DNA from: Cyrtodaria siliqua
Lineage: Eukaryota > Mollusca > Bivalvia > Adapedonta > Hiatellidae
Assembly: GCA_037043455.1 (NCBI GenBank)
Contig: JAWPHD010010992.1
Span: 1 to 64,000 of the forward strand
Reading direction: 5' to 3'
Length of the DNA stretch: 64,000 nucleotides
Below, one piece after another: positions 24,751-37,103 of the stretch (within the stretch, counting starts at the first letter, position 1; each line of letters opens with the position of its first letter). The notes below the pieces were generated by a model, which saw only the letters and a list, made by a program, of their open reading frames with translations, was not told the DNA's origin and did not search any database. Position numbers and translations under genes: made by a program.

Positions 24751-25985
24751 ACTGTTAACCATGACAGAGCAGGGGCGTTCCTGGGGCTAATTTAGGTATA
24801 AGCACCATCGAGTTTTGGATTCACAAATGTGCCTAACCCCCATATACCTTCAGTTTTTATTGCATATTTCGCATTTTTAGCCATTTTTATATTTTTGCTT
24901 CTTTAATAGCCTGTACGCACGTGCGTACGCCCAGATACGCCCCTGCATAGGATCCGCCTTTTGGATTTCTTCAATTATGAAAGCTGAAGGTAATTTTTAA
25001 ATAAAACGAACACATGGCAATCTTGATTTTGTTTAATTGCAAGATAGTTTTTTCTGCATTTATCTAACTTGCATATTTGCTGTAAGTTGAATAGTTTTTG
25101 CAAAATTTTGATTATTTTCAACCACTGATACATTTCAAACTTTGGTAGAATAATATTAATTGAAATGTTAACACTTTGGTAAAATAAGAAAATTTGCATT
25201 ACCTTTTATTTGAAAGTAAATTATCAATATTATTGGATTAACAAACTATGGTTACGGTAGTACCTTTAAAAGTCAAGGCACATTATAATCAAAAACTAAG
25301 TATTAAAATATACAAAAAGATATAAAATATATACTTGCATCAGGTAATCTATTTAATATTTTATTCAAGTTTTATATATATAATTCAAGTTTTTTTTTAC
25401 TGCCTTTATATCCTCTGCTGTATTAAATACAGTTGTGTCTTATCAATTACCCTTTTTGAACCCCTTCAAGGCCTGTTGTAACACCAAAAGTGTGCCATGA
25501 ATTTTATAACTAATAAGCTGATTACATAACAGGGACACACCATAAACCACTAATTGAGCAGCACCAAGTGCCAGTGATTGACAGCATGGGGTATTGAATC
25601 ATATGCCACTGGTGAGGTCATGCTGGAATGAAAATTGATATATAGGGCCCTGGGTCATATCTTTACAACAATTACAGATATTAAATTGACTGCATTCAGC
25701 AGCTGAGACTAATTGTTTATTTTAATTAAAAAAATATATAAAAAAAAGAAAGGAAAAAAACACACATTAATAAGCTTTTTCTTCAAAAAGAACAGAAATG
25801 TGAAACATAGTTGAATCTAACACTTTGAGGAATTCAAAATGATTTAGTGTGTGCACAAATCCTGTATTGGTCTCTAAAATAAATAAAAAAAAAATTAAAA
25901 ATCTCAGTCTTTATTAGTGGATTTCTAATAACAAGTTTAAAAATTAGCAGCATATAACCTGAACATTATTTCACCACTATAGTAA
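24751..25985. other. AT-rich non-coding stretch
   Basis: A 74-codon minus-strand frame (24975-25199) has no recognisable feature. A CGTACGCACGTGCGTACGCC-like alternating stretch lies near 24910-24935. No gene seen. Confidence 0.35.
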
Positions 25986-25992
25986 GCTACAA

Positions 25993-27966
25993 CAGGGAGT
26001 AAGTATACGGGGAGGAGAAACGGGTTCATAGACGCTCTAGTTTATCGATTTATGTTGTCGCGCCTAAAACGCCGCCATTAACTATTTACTATTTTATCGA
26101 TACAGGTAAATCGATTGTAAGCGCGTTGCATGTGAAAAAGTTAAACTTTCAGCCAACATCTCAAATTAGGCAGTTTTTACAGCCTCTTTTTTAAGGCTTT
26201 CTATAATAATCGACATCACGAAATTACCATCTTGACAAAGATAAACATGTCTACTATTCACTTTTTTGGTTATTATTAATGCCTAGTATAATCCATACTT
26301 CGTATCTCGTTTGCAATAGCTCCAGACCATTTTTAATTTGACAAATTAAAAATTTCACCTGATATCTCAAAAGGCACATTTTCATCACCTCGTTTTAGGC
26401 TTTGTCTTATAATCACCACCTTGAAATTACCTTCTTGACAAAGATAAATATGCCTACTATTCACTTTTTGTTATTATTAATGCCTAAATAACCCGTAGTC
26501 TCGTATCTCGCTTGCAATAGCTACAATACCATGTATTCCCCGTCACCATTTTTTATTTGGTGCAGCAGAGCCCCAGATAAGAATTGGTTTGATTTGCTTA
26601 AATACCCACCTATATTTTTGTCAATTGGGTATTTTAAAATACAACTGATTAAAAAAAAGTAATTCACTCATCAAATGTTTCGTTAATTGGGTATCAACAC
26701 AAAATAGTACAAATAGGTACTTACAATAGTGTACTTTTCAGATCTTTATGTTGTGTGTTGTATGAGTCTCTGTTGTGGCTTCTATTTCACATGAATTTTT
26801 ACCAACACATGAGAGGTTATATGGCGCCTAACAGGCATGAACCATCGAGATAAAACATGGGAAATGGGCCTAGAACCTTTTCACCCTGAACTGCAGAGTT
26901 GCTGAAAATTCTATCATAGAAACTCCATTTACACTGGAAAAATAAACTGTAACTTCTAACTATGTTTTAACTGATTGTTTTATTTTCGCTGAATAGTTCA
27001 CGATTCAGATTTATTCATCATCATCATTACTGACGACAATTAGCCACGGATATTTAGTTTTCCAGTCTCTAACCGTTTTAGTAACTACACGATTGCCGTC
27101 GGATTTGTTACTGATGACAAAATATTGTTTAATACATTGTGAACAATTGGAATTGACGGGTGAATACATATATCGATTAATTCCTCTATAATTCCCGAAA
27201 CAACCCCGTCACCATCTAATGGTTTGGGAATTCCAAAATACCCTACAATTTTGTTTTGCTATGTATTTTTTATACTTGCCTTTCTACAACCTCTTTTGAC
27301 GGATGCCATTTTACACAAACGCTTGAAACTTACCAAGCCACATAGTGATCCAGACTTTATTTTATATTGGATTGGTTTACAAAATTACTATTTGTTCTAT
27401 AGCGACATACTGTTAAATACTCCAGTAACGTCTACTAGACGGGTTCGCTAATTAACCGAGAGAATACAGAATGACGAAGATTTGTTTACATTCTACGAAA
27501 GTCAGAGACAACGTGCGATTACAATAATGGAAAACAGTTTGTACGCACACATTTTTTAAATAATTGCTTAAATGGGATTTCATATGCTTTTTGGTACGCT
27601 TGATTTTAATTTCAATTTGGTTTTCCAGTGTTTTAATTGGGTAATTACGCAAATACGCAGCTTATCTGGGGCTCTGGTGTAGAGTGGCGCCATCTTTGTT
27701 ATACGGAACCGTCTGGTAAAATGTGCTTTTATACATGCAAACAAATACACGCTCTGTATCAGGACACAATGTGAATAAATAGTACTTATGTTTACATTGC
27801 GCACCTTTGTTGAGTTTGTAAGTGTAATAATTTATGAGAATTTGCTGTTTTTCACACACGCACGAAACAACCAGTAGTCATTTTCACGCAGTAGTGAAAC
27901 ACACGCGCGACAACATAAAACGGCAAAACGATCCGCTTCTCCTCCCCGTATACTTAATACTCCCTG
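25993..27966. mobile_element. TIR transposon, 1974 bp, with 7-bp target duplication
   Basis: The ends are inverted: CAGGGAGTAAGTATACGGGG at 25993 and, read from the right end inward, CAGGGAGTATTAAGTATACG, both continuing AGGAGAA. Flanks GCTACAA (25986-25992) and GCTACAA (27967-27973) are a perfect 7-bp target-site duplication. CAGGG ends suggest the hAT superfamily, though hAT normally duplicates 8 bp. No transposase frame: non-autonomous or decayed. A partial R3 is nested at 26803-26945. Confidence 0.82.
26803..26945 (+). repeat. Interspersed repeat R3, partial
   Basis: CCAACACATGAGAGGTTATA, GGCGCCTAACAGGCATGAAC, then CCTAGAACCTTTTCACCCTG and CTGCAGAGTTGCTG, ending ACTCCATTTACACTGG. Has an internal deletion relative to 16307-16690. 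Confidence 0.7.
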
Positions 27967-28021
27967 GCTACAATAAGTACATATGTGTACTCACAGACAC
28001 TGTAGTAGCTGACAGGTAGTA

Positions 28022-30185
28022 CAGTGTTCGACACTAATGCACCTATCAATATTTTGCCCCAGGGGGGGGGCGGCGGGCAGACCCAGGGGAATTAGACAAT
28101 CCTTTCTTTTTGGGGTCTAATTCCCCACCCTAGAGCCAATAATTTTGTCTAAATCCCCATAGTGGGAGATCCTTAAATTGTGAATCAAATGCCCCGGGGG
28201 TGAAGCAAGCTAGCGCCAATATTGCCAGTTTAGCATTTTTCCACCATGAACTGGCTACAAATCAGCCAAAACAATGTCAGCAATTCGACAGTTTAACCAA
28301 TGGTTTATGGAGAAAAACCTAGCATCAATTTAATACTTTAGTATTCTGATAGTGATGGCCCCCTTTAGTAAGAGATCTCGGTGCACAACAGATAAAACTT
28401 GAAGCTGCGTTCATGGATCACATGTGCCCTTTTGTCACCAAAAAAATGCAATTGACATATATACAGGTGCGAATCTAAGTGCCTCCCCTATTTTGGTGCT
28501 CACTCGGTGAATTAAAACTCGATAATCAACAAAAAGCAACAATTATCCTCTATTTAATTTGGGTCCTGGACATTTTTGTTAAGAAGGTAGGCATAGGCCG
28601 TAGGGTTGCTTGAAACATAGAATATTTTGCATTATTTTTATTACACCATCACCACAGCATACAGTACTGAAAGATTAAATTTGCTGGTATACAATTTATG
28701 AGTTCACAATTAATTACCTTTTTTGATATAACATTAACTGTTGCAGCATATTAAAAACCTGAAAAAAAGATGTACCAAAAAAGGAAAAAAGTGATTTATT
28801 CTTATATAAATGTTATTTACAGTTTAATACACTGCCTACAAATATGAAGTTTATTTAGCATACAATATCGAAAACACAGCACACACAACTTTAATATCGC
28901 ATGAACATACTGTTTTTAATATTTCTATGAAATAACCAAAATGTACAAGGAGAGTATTAAATCCAAATAATGTGGCCAATGAGTGGGTCTATATTTTATA
29001 TGAAATGGTAAAATTTATTTACTTTTTATATTTAAACCTACATATTTTTGGAAATCAATTACATAAGGCTTAAAAACATTTTTTCTATTTTCGTAACAAA
29101 TTCGTCTATCTTCCTTTGATTGGGACCGTGAAGGTCATCGCGAAAACACACGACAATAGAATGGCATTACGAAGAAAATACAACAGAAATGAATAAGAAC
29201 ATTTCCTGTATACCTTTAAATATCTTAGACAGGTCTGGGGATATTACCCCAACCCAATCACACATGTCTTGGACAGAAAAATGTGATTTAAACGCTTCCA
29301 TTTTTTTCAACATTTCCGCCATTTTGTTAATACAAATGGTTTGTCTAAATCCCGGGTACCGAGTCGTAAAATCCGGCCAGTCTATTTCCCGGGACCCGGA
29401 ATAATTCGGCGTGTCAAACTCCCGCCTATCGGGGACCGTCTTCTTGTCTAAAGTCCCCTGTATGCCCGCCGCCCCCCCCCCTGGGGCAAAATATTGATAG
29501 GTGCATAACGCTAGCCCGATAGCCCGGGGCTAGTAAAAGTGACAATCGGGCTAGCACGGACGATCGTCTAGCTAGCCCGATTGGCTAGTAGATTATAGAA
29601 CAAACACGTACCCAATTTGCGATGGCATTATATAAATAAAATTCTCAAGCACTGTTAATCATTAATGTTCTGCAGATTATCGCTTAAAACTGCTGCTCTT
29701 TTAGTCCGCGTAAAACGACATTTGTTTTCTTTTTGCGTGATACCAGCCCGATACCGAGTCACACAAACGCTTGTAACTACGCCTTATAAACTAGACAGCT
29801 TTTCTCAAGCGTTTTTATGTCCATGATTACAGCAGTTGTTTCCGCTTCCGTCGGAAAACGCCGCGAATTATGAACTTTTTATAAAGGTGCAAACATGGAT
29901 CGCTTTTTGGGGCTTTCTCCACCAGCCAAAAAACAAAAAACTCTTATCATAATAATTTCTTATTTCTGTGTTTCTAATGTACATTGTTCAGAAATACTAT
30001 AATAAATTAAAATAATAATCATCTGATTTGTGTTGTTATTGTATAACCAACCCCGTCAAATCAATATACAATGAGGATTTGGTACCGTTTGTAGCAGGGC
30101 TAGTAGAAATTAAGGGGGGCTAGTGAAATTCCAAACCAACTAGCCCCCGGGGCTAGTTGGTCCAAAAAGTTAGTGTCGAACACTG
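28022..30185. mobile_element. Outer TIR element, 2.16 kb, containing a nested element
   Basis: Left end CAGTGTTCGACACTAA at 28022; the right end is its exact reverse complement finishing CACTG at 30185. TAGTA flanks it on both sides (28017-28021 and 30186-30190). Near the right it carries repeated GGGCTAGT/ACTAGCCCC motifs (29510-29590 and 30095-30160). No transposase recognised. Confidence 0.75.
28037..29506. mobile_element. Inner TIR element, 1.47 kb, inserted in 28022-30185
   Basis: ATGCACCTATCAATATTTTG then CCCCAGG(G)n CGGCGGGCA at the left is mirrored as an inverted repeat of at least 43 bp ending GGTGCAT at 29506. It sits 15 bp inside the outer element's left end. The interior is AT-rich and non-coding; a 71-codon frame at 29189-29404 has no visible domain. 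Confidence 0.8.
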
Positions 30186-30330
30186 TAGTATGTGGATATT
30201 TTATTGTTATTCAAATAAAGAAAGCGCCATAGTATCTAACAACACATTTAGTAAATTATGATCTGCAACCTGTCCCCATACACTGTCACAGGCAACTGTC
30301 ATTAAGATTTATTCCCTTCCACGCAGACAT

Positions 30331-30425
30331 TAGTCGGCAGCCATATTGATCTGGTACCCTTCCCCTACTGCGCTCGCTATTATCTCTTCGAGCCAGGGGG
30401 TTATGGGTACCAGACCAATATGGAG
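30331..30425. repeat. Imperfect inverted repeat
   Basis: CATATTGATCTGGTACCC and GGGTACCAGACCAATATG are inverted complements around a roughly 55-bp GC-richer loop. A small foldback or MITE remnant. Confidence 0.6.
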
Positions 30426-31678
30426 CCATATTGAAACCAAATTTGACGGTTGTAAACAAAAGAGAACATGTAGCTTCCATTGAATTAACTGGTAAGAAAA
30501 TAATTAGCATTCATTATCTGCGGTGACGACTAAATGATTCTTGGTCTAGTTTTGTACGCAACTGCCGTTAGAGTTGTTGTTTACAGAGTGACTGTGTTTA
30601 GGCACGGGGTCTTCCGACTAAAGATTTGGACCAGTTTTTCAACGTTTCGATGACGATTTCTCAACGTTTCGATGACGATTTCTCATTACTGTATTGAGCG
30701 ATATTAAAATATATCCTCGACCTCTTAGTTTACGACCACTTAACGGCAGTTGGCTACGTATCTCAATAATACATTATATATTTGACATAATATGATGTTA
30801 GCTAAAATAAAAAAATAAAACTGCAACAAAAACTACCACGACTTTGATTACATTTTGTTTATTTTCCATCCGAAAACATTTGTAAATGGATGACCTCAAC
30901 TTGTTTGTTTCCAGGGAACGACATGTGTTTCCGATCACCTTATTTATTATAGCTTTTATCCCGAGATGCAGTATTTTCATAGGGGCAATTTTATGCAAAT
31001 GTGTTGACCTAAATTCACACTAACTGGCAGCGTAGAACCATTTTTTAATTTAACATGTTAACAAGAAGAAACAAACCCGTACTTATTTTCTATGAAATAA
31101 ATATGACTAACACAAACACCGATATTGCTTCATGGTTTATTCAGGTACCCCACCCTTGATATTACCCATTTACTACTTCTCATTTTACGAGTAAATACAA
31201 CTTGTTAATGTCTAATGAAAGGTGAAGGATTAAATCATCATTGCATTATAAATAATTTTATTTTGTGTACGTTTGCTTTAAAACGGGATACATTTAATGA
31301 CGAAAACACTGGTAAAGAGATCAACTATCCATAGGAAAATTATCAATAGCCTTAAAAAACCTTATTATTTGCAATTGTTGCCTGTTGTTGTGTAGAACTA
31401 TTCATTTAGCAGACGATCATGAAATATGATGACGAAATTTGCATAATAAACGTGCGCAGACGTAATTTCCGCCGTCGGTCGAAATCACATGGTGGTCGAA
31501 AACAGATAGAAAGACGATATACCAATGTTGGACACCTTGAACACTTGGTTATAGGAGGCATGTAGAGTTAAATGATTTGCTCTTTTAATTAAAACAATTT
31601 TCAGCATAGACTGAGCTTAGTGAGAATGACCTGGTATTTACCGACAAAGCACATGAGCCGGACCCCTATGGTCGATAT
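30426..31678. other. Non-coding stretch
   Basis: Short local duplication TTTCAACGTTTCGATGACGA / TCTCAACGTTTCGATGACGA near 30635-30680. No gene recognised. Confidence 0.35.
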
Positions 31679-33847
31679 GGTCAGATACCACTATTGATTT
31701 GGGGCTTCTGATTGGTTGAAAAAAGTATAGGGTCTATTAGGGCATATAGTCAGATTGTAAGGTAGATTCTGATTGGATTAAATTACCCAAATCATAACAA
31801 ATCCCCATAAAACATCAAAATATTATGTTTCCATCATAAAACATGTTGATTTAGGATATTTTGACTGAAATTTGCATTTTTATGGATACAATTTTACTGA
31901 GAGTATATTTGCAAAAAGTAAAATTTCTTTACTGCCATTCTGGGGGTGGCCACCTTCAGTGAACTATTAGAGGCTGAAAGCATCAGATTATCCCCAATTT
32001 GCTGGTCATTTTTGAGTGTCTCTAAGATAGTTCTGTAAAAACAGTTAGGTTTTTTCATCCGTTCCGATATAGGAATATGGGTTGTAGGCCAAAAGGCTAT
32101 AATGGAGACCTATGGGAAATGCAATAGTGGTATATGACCTAAAGCTAGATTCTGCATGTGGTAAAAGTGAAAAGAGACATACTTTTTTTCTAACACAATG
32201 ATTTGAAAGTTTGAGAAATGTTGAATTATGTTGTATTTTGACTTTTCTTGTAACTTTTTAAATGATTTTTAAATATTTGAAAGTTTTATGATGCAATATA
32301 GGTAATTTAAATTCTTTTATTAGGGTTGTGGACACAAAATTAGCCATACCTGACACCTGGTATACACAATTGGCCTGTAATGCACCTATTTGACACAATT
32401 AAAGGTATATCTAGTAAGTTTATTAATTTATGAGGGCTTTGCATACATTTTTTTGGCAAAAATGTCAGAAAGCGACAAGCTGCGTCTGTCTGCTAAGATG
32501 TTGAAAAGGCGCTTATGTCTGTTTTGAAAAAGCTGTTGAGGTAAACTCTGACTCTGAGTTCATCGCGTCTTGAGGGTTAGTGTTGATATGCAAATATGTT
32601 ATGCGGTTTAATACATTTTACAAATTAAATAATTTAGTTGGCAAAAAATATGACATTTTCTTTTTTTTTTAAAGTTTTTATCTACCCCACCCCCTTCATT
32701 TTAATGAATTTTCATGGATCTGTACTGTCAACAGTGCTTTTTGGCTGCATGGCTGCATGAAAATGACCTGTAAAGGTGGCACAAACAATATCTAATAAAA
32801 AAATACATTAAATTGTACAATTACAGGCAATCTTGTGTAATGAGCATATTGTAAAACATGGCATGGCCTTAAAAATGGAGTTGGGGAGAATATTCTCAGA
32901 ATTATTTTTTGTCATTTTTAAAGTGAAAAGTTGCATTTTCTTGATGGTTTCACATATATAAACTGCTGCATAATGTTAATTAATCCATTTGAAGGCAGAG
33001 TTTGAATATATACAAAAACAATGGCATTTTTTGGTAAAATCTGCTATTTTGAGCCCTGAAAATCACAAATATCATTTTTCAGTAGAAATGATTTTCAAGA
33101 GAGCTTCAACTGGTTGAAAATCACATGTTATTGATGAAATCAATTCAAAATCACTTTATTTGAAACAAAAGATCGGAACGGTTGTCGAGATATGGCATTT
33201 TGAAGATTCTGGATTTACGCGTAAAAATCGCATGAATTTGACATCAGCCGAAGCCCTTTAAAGCCCTCATAATTTGTAGAAAAGTATTTTTTTCTAAAAT
33301 CAAAAGACACAGTTTTCCTCAGAATGAATGTATGAAACAATTTAGCCAGAAAAAACAAACTTCAGTTAGGTTTGAATGTCTATTTAGGTCAGATACCACT
33401 ATTGATTTGGGGCTTCTGATTGGTTGAAAAAAGTATAGGGTCTATTAGGGCATATAGTCAGATTGTAAGGTAGATTCTGATTGGATTAAATTACCCAAAT
33501 CATAACAAATCCCCATAAAACATCAAAATATTATGTTTCCATCATAAAACATGTTGATTTAGGATATTTTGACTGAAATTTGCATTTTTATGGATACAAT
33601 TTTACTGAGAGTATATTTGCAAAAAGTAAAATTTCTTTACTGCCATTCTGGGGGTGGCCACCTTCAGTGAACTATTAGAGGCTGAAAGCATCAGATTATC
33701 CCCAATTTGCTGGTCATTTTTGAGTGTCTCTAAGATAGTTCTGTAAAAACAGTTAGGTTTTTTCATCCGTTCCGATATAGGAATATGGGTTGTAGGCCAA
33801 AAGGCTATAATGGAGACCTATGGGAAATGCAATAGTGGTATATGACC
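31679..33847. mobile_element. Composite unit: two identical 461-bp TIR elements as direct repeats around 1.25 kb
   Basis: Copies at 31679-32139 and 33387-33847 appear base-for-base identical by eye. Each starts GGTCAGATACCACTATTG and ends CAATAGTGGTATATGACC, so each has 18-bp inverted ends with one mismatch. Neither copy has matching flanks on its own, but the outer flanks of the pair both read ATAT, suggesting the 2169-bp unit may have inserted as one. The 1247-bp interior is AT-rich without a coding frame. A third, internally deleted copy is at 48391-48755. Confidence 0.8.
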
Positions 33848-35015
33848 ATATGTGTAACCCTTGATGTTACAGCGAAAACCAATGACAATAAAATATCTGC
33901 ATCTACTTATAATTTATATTTTAATTTAGCAGACTGATTATAGCTAAAATATGCCGTATCTGCAAAAAAAGTATGCATACAAACTATGTAAGTATTATAC
34001 ATTACCTGTATTGTTAGCTCCAAAACAGAAACTATTGAGATAAAATTGTCACGTCATTGAAAAACGAACATTATCCAAAATGTATGTAAAGAGATCAGTT
34101 TCGTTGAATTCCTTTAATAGGGAATTATTAACATCAGCCGATTAAACACTGCACTAATAACAAATAAATGCTAAAGCAAATATGTGCTTGACTAAAATAT
34201 ATTTTTTTGAAAAATAATCTTGAAAATGTTAAGTTCTAAGAATCATATATTATAGCAGATAAAAAAATGTACTTTTCACTGCCAAAATGGTCATAAATGG
34301 TACCCGGTTTTACAATGAGAATTGTTATAGGAATGAGAAGAAGCTATTTGTTTTTATGCTTGCACCACAGACGTTGAAAAAAAGGTATTTATTGATAATA
34401 CTATAATTGCAAATTTCCCAAAATTGGTAAAAAGGCCTGCAATAGCCTGAATAAAGGAAAATGTACGGGTTTTCATTGACTAGCATGGTGTTCTGTGGTA
34501 TCACAGTACTGAAACGGTTTGACGAACAAAAACGAAACTGTAAACAATAGATCTAGTCTGAATAGAAGAAAAGGGAAACTCAAATGCTTTCTGTGACCCT
34601 TCTACTAAATTGTTATGATATAAATGTTATAACATTTTACGTAAACATGTCAGAATCAAGGTATGCACATATTGTGTATTTCGTATTTGTAAGTAACTGT
34701 TATAAGATTCAATGATTGACCATTTCTAGAAACAATAATGTACAACACTCATCAGACTAAAAAATAATGTCATTAATGAATTGTATTGCCTTCAAGGTAA
34801 TTGGAAACTGCATTTATGGAGAATAGGGGTGATGAATTTTAAAGAAAAGGAAATTGTCAACATGTTTACATTATTTTGATGAACTATCCTTTTATTTATG
34901 ATAAATATACTATCTTTTTAATTATTTTATTATAAAGTCATCAACTCTATTTATAAATTAATTATCATAATTTATGCATACTGTCATGAGAACGGGAGTA
35001 TTTTGAAGGTAATTG
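33848..35015. other. AT-rich non-coding stretch
   Basis: No gene, RNA or repeat with another copy in the window seen. Confidence 0.35.
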
Positions 35016-35335
35016 AATTGAATTGAATGTTGTTTAACGGCTCATCAACACAGTATAGGTTATTCAGAGCCGCCCCATAGAGAGGGGAAGGATACAAGGA
35101 ATCCGGGAACCTGCAATACTCTTATTATCTAATAGATTCCTATGGTTCTTTAACTTGCTCGGAGGATAGACCGATACACAAGACCGCCCGGTTTACATCC
35201 CCATCCGACGGACGGGGCTAGGCAAAAGTGTCTTGCCCAAGAACACACCGACGAAACTCAGTGGCATCACGGAGGATTGAAGCCGGGGCCTCCGGTTACA
35301 AATCCGCCGCGCTACCGACTGCGCCATGCCAGCCC
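35016..35335 (-). mobile_element. tRNA-derived SINE S1, near full length
   Basis: Read from 35335 leftward: GGCTGGCATGGCGCAGTCGG (A-box region), GGATTTGTAACCGGAGGCCC, a B-box region altered to GGCTTCAATCC, GGTGCCACTGAGTTTCGTCG, GTTAAAGAACCATAGGAATC, then GTTAAACAACATTCAATTCA at the 3' end. The most complete S1 copy here. Antisense and sense open frames through it are not genes. Confidence 0.85.
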
Positions 35336-35998
35336 CCTTTATTTCGAAGGTTACAAACAAAGAAAATGTCTGATATTTTTCTCTTTGGTGAGTTTTATGC
35401 ATACGTCATGTTGTGTGGTGTAAAAAAAAAGAGAAAGAAAAATGGTTTCCGCCCAATACTGAACTTCCGTGAGTTAGGATTGAGAAATTGAAGCAACTTG
35501 GTGAGTGGGTTATATGGAAAGAAATATTAAAAAAAATGTCGCGGGTAGCTTAGGGAAATCCTGGTTTAAGTTGAATTTCCATCTTTCTTGTTTCTTCAAT
35601 AAAATCAGACTTGGCCTAAGGTTATCTTCAGACGTATTCCAGCTCATTAATACTAAGGTATTTTGCATTGTCTTTTTACAGAAGTACCTGTCCAAGGAGG
35701 ATTTGATTGATGCTTTGACTGTTATATGAAGGACATGGTACGTTATTAAGTACTTGGATTAAAATCCATCCCCCATGATGCAAATAAGTGATATATTTTA
35801 CTGGTATGTCATTTTATATACATGTACAGTAAAATGAGAATCGAACCCATACCAGACACTTTGGGTAAACCTGAGGTGACTGGTACCTTAGGTTCACCAT
35901 CATACATAACAGACAAATTCAATAACCTATAAGCAAACTCATAACTGGCCATAACAAAAAAAAAATGTTTGACCTATGTTTATGAAACTTCACATACA
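35336..35998. other. Unassigned non-coding sequence
   Basis: Overlapping 61- and 74-codon frames on opposite strands at 35505-35729 are inconclusive. No gene called. Confidence 0.3.
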
Positions 35999-36311
35999 TA
36001 CCGTATTGTTCCTTTTTAACGCCCCCGGGGGCGTTACATTTTTCAAAAGGGGGGCGTTTATTAAAGTGTAAACTGATCATTCATTGAGCCTTATGTAACT
36101 CTATTATAACTCTAAAACCCTTAGTGCACTATACTTAAAATACACATGGATAAAAGTTTTTGTGGATATATTAGTTGTGTTATGCGAATTAATACCACTT
36201 TTTAAGGTAAGGTTTTTCACTTTATGCACAGTGGGTGGAGGTGTTTACTCACGGTGCCTGGGGGGAGGGGCATATATTAGGGAGGGGGCGTTAAAAAGGA
36301 ACAATATGGTA
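35999..36311. mobile_element. MITE with TACCRTA ends, 313 bp
   Basis: TACCGTATTGTTCCTTTTTA then ACGCCCCC at the left, mirrored by GGGGGCGTTAAAAAGGAACA then ATATGGTA at the right; one mismatch over about 27 bp. End sequence and a GCCCCC subterminal block resemble 16101-16818. Confidence 0.8.
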
Positions 36312-37103
36312 TACGTAGTAACTTCACATACTTATACGCAGTACCCCAAAAACTAGGGGTGCAATGATTAATCGTGATACGATTATAGCGCGACTTTCTT
36401 TCACACGTACCATATTGTGGGGACTGTATTGTAATAAGATAACGATACACAGATAAGCATTGCCTTGCTCTTATTGACAAAAATAACCTCGCTGATAATT
36501 GTAGAAATTATATTTTTTTTGTTAGTACTCTACTGGTGTGTCACTTGAGGGGACCAGAGGTTTGCCCCCATCAGTCAGTCAGTCTTTCAGTCCGTCCCAC
36601 AAATATGGATCATGAAAAGTATTTAAGATATTTTTATAAAACTTGACATGTTGGTAGAGGGCAATGAGGGGAATATACCCAATATTTTTTTTATTTTTTA
36701 TTTTGTTGATCTGACAGAAATATGGTTACTATGGCAATGGATATAGTAAAAATACACAAAATATGTATCATTTTATAACAAAAGAAATGCTTTAAAAGAT
36801 AATGAAAATTTGTGTGTAGGTAAGAGGGAGAACTTTAGGAGATCATGCAGATCTTTTTTTTTCATTAAGTAAAAAATTGTGGTTGCTGTGGCAACAGAAA
36901 TTGTAAAAATTACACAAAAAATATAGAAAATGGTTTCCCCACAATATCTTTAGTTTGGAATGAGATATTTGAATGAATTTGTATGAGATTTGGGTCACTG
37001 GAGTCAAGGAAACTGTTACTAAAAATAGAAGAATGGTGTCCGCTAAATAACTTTATTTAGTAATGACCTGAAATTTGCCGAAACTTGGTGTGTAGGTACA
37101 GTA
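36312..37103. other. Non-coding, probably an old repeat
   Basis: Contains CAGTCAGTCAGTC-type short runs and ATTGTGGTTGCTGTGGCAAC / ATATGGTTACTATGGCAATG phrases about 170 bp apart, suggesting a diverged tandem element. No other copy in the window and no gene. Confidence 0.35.
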
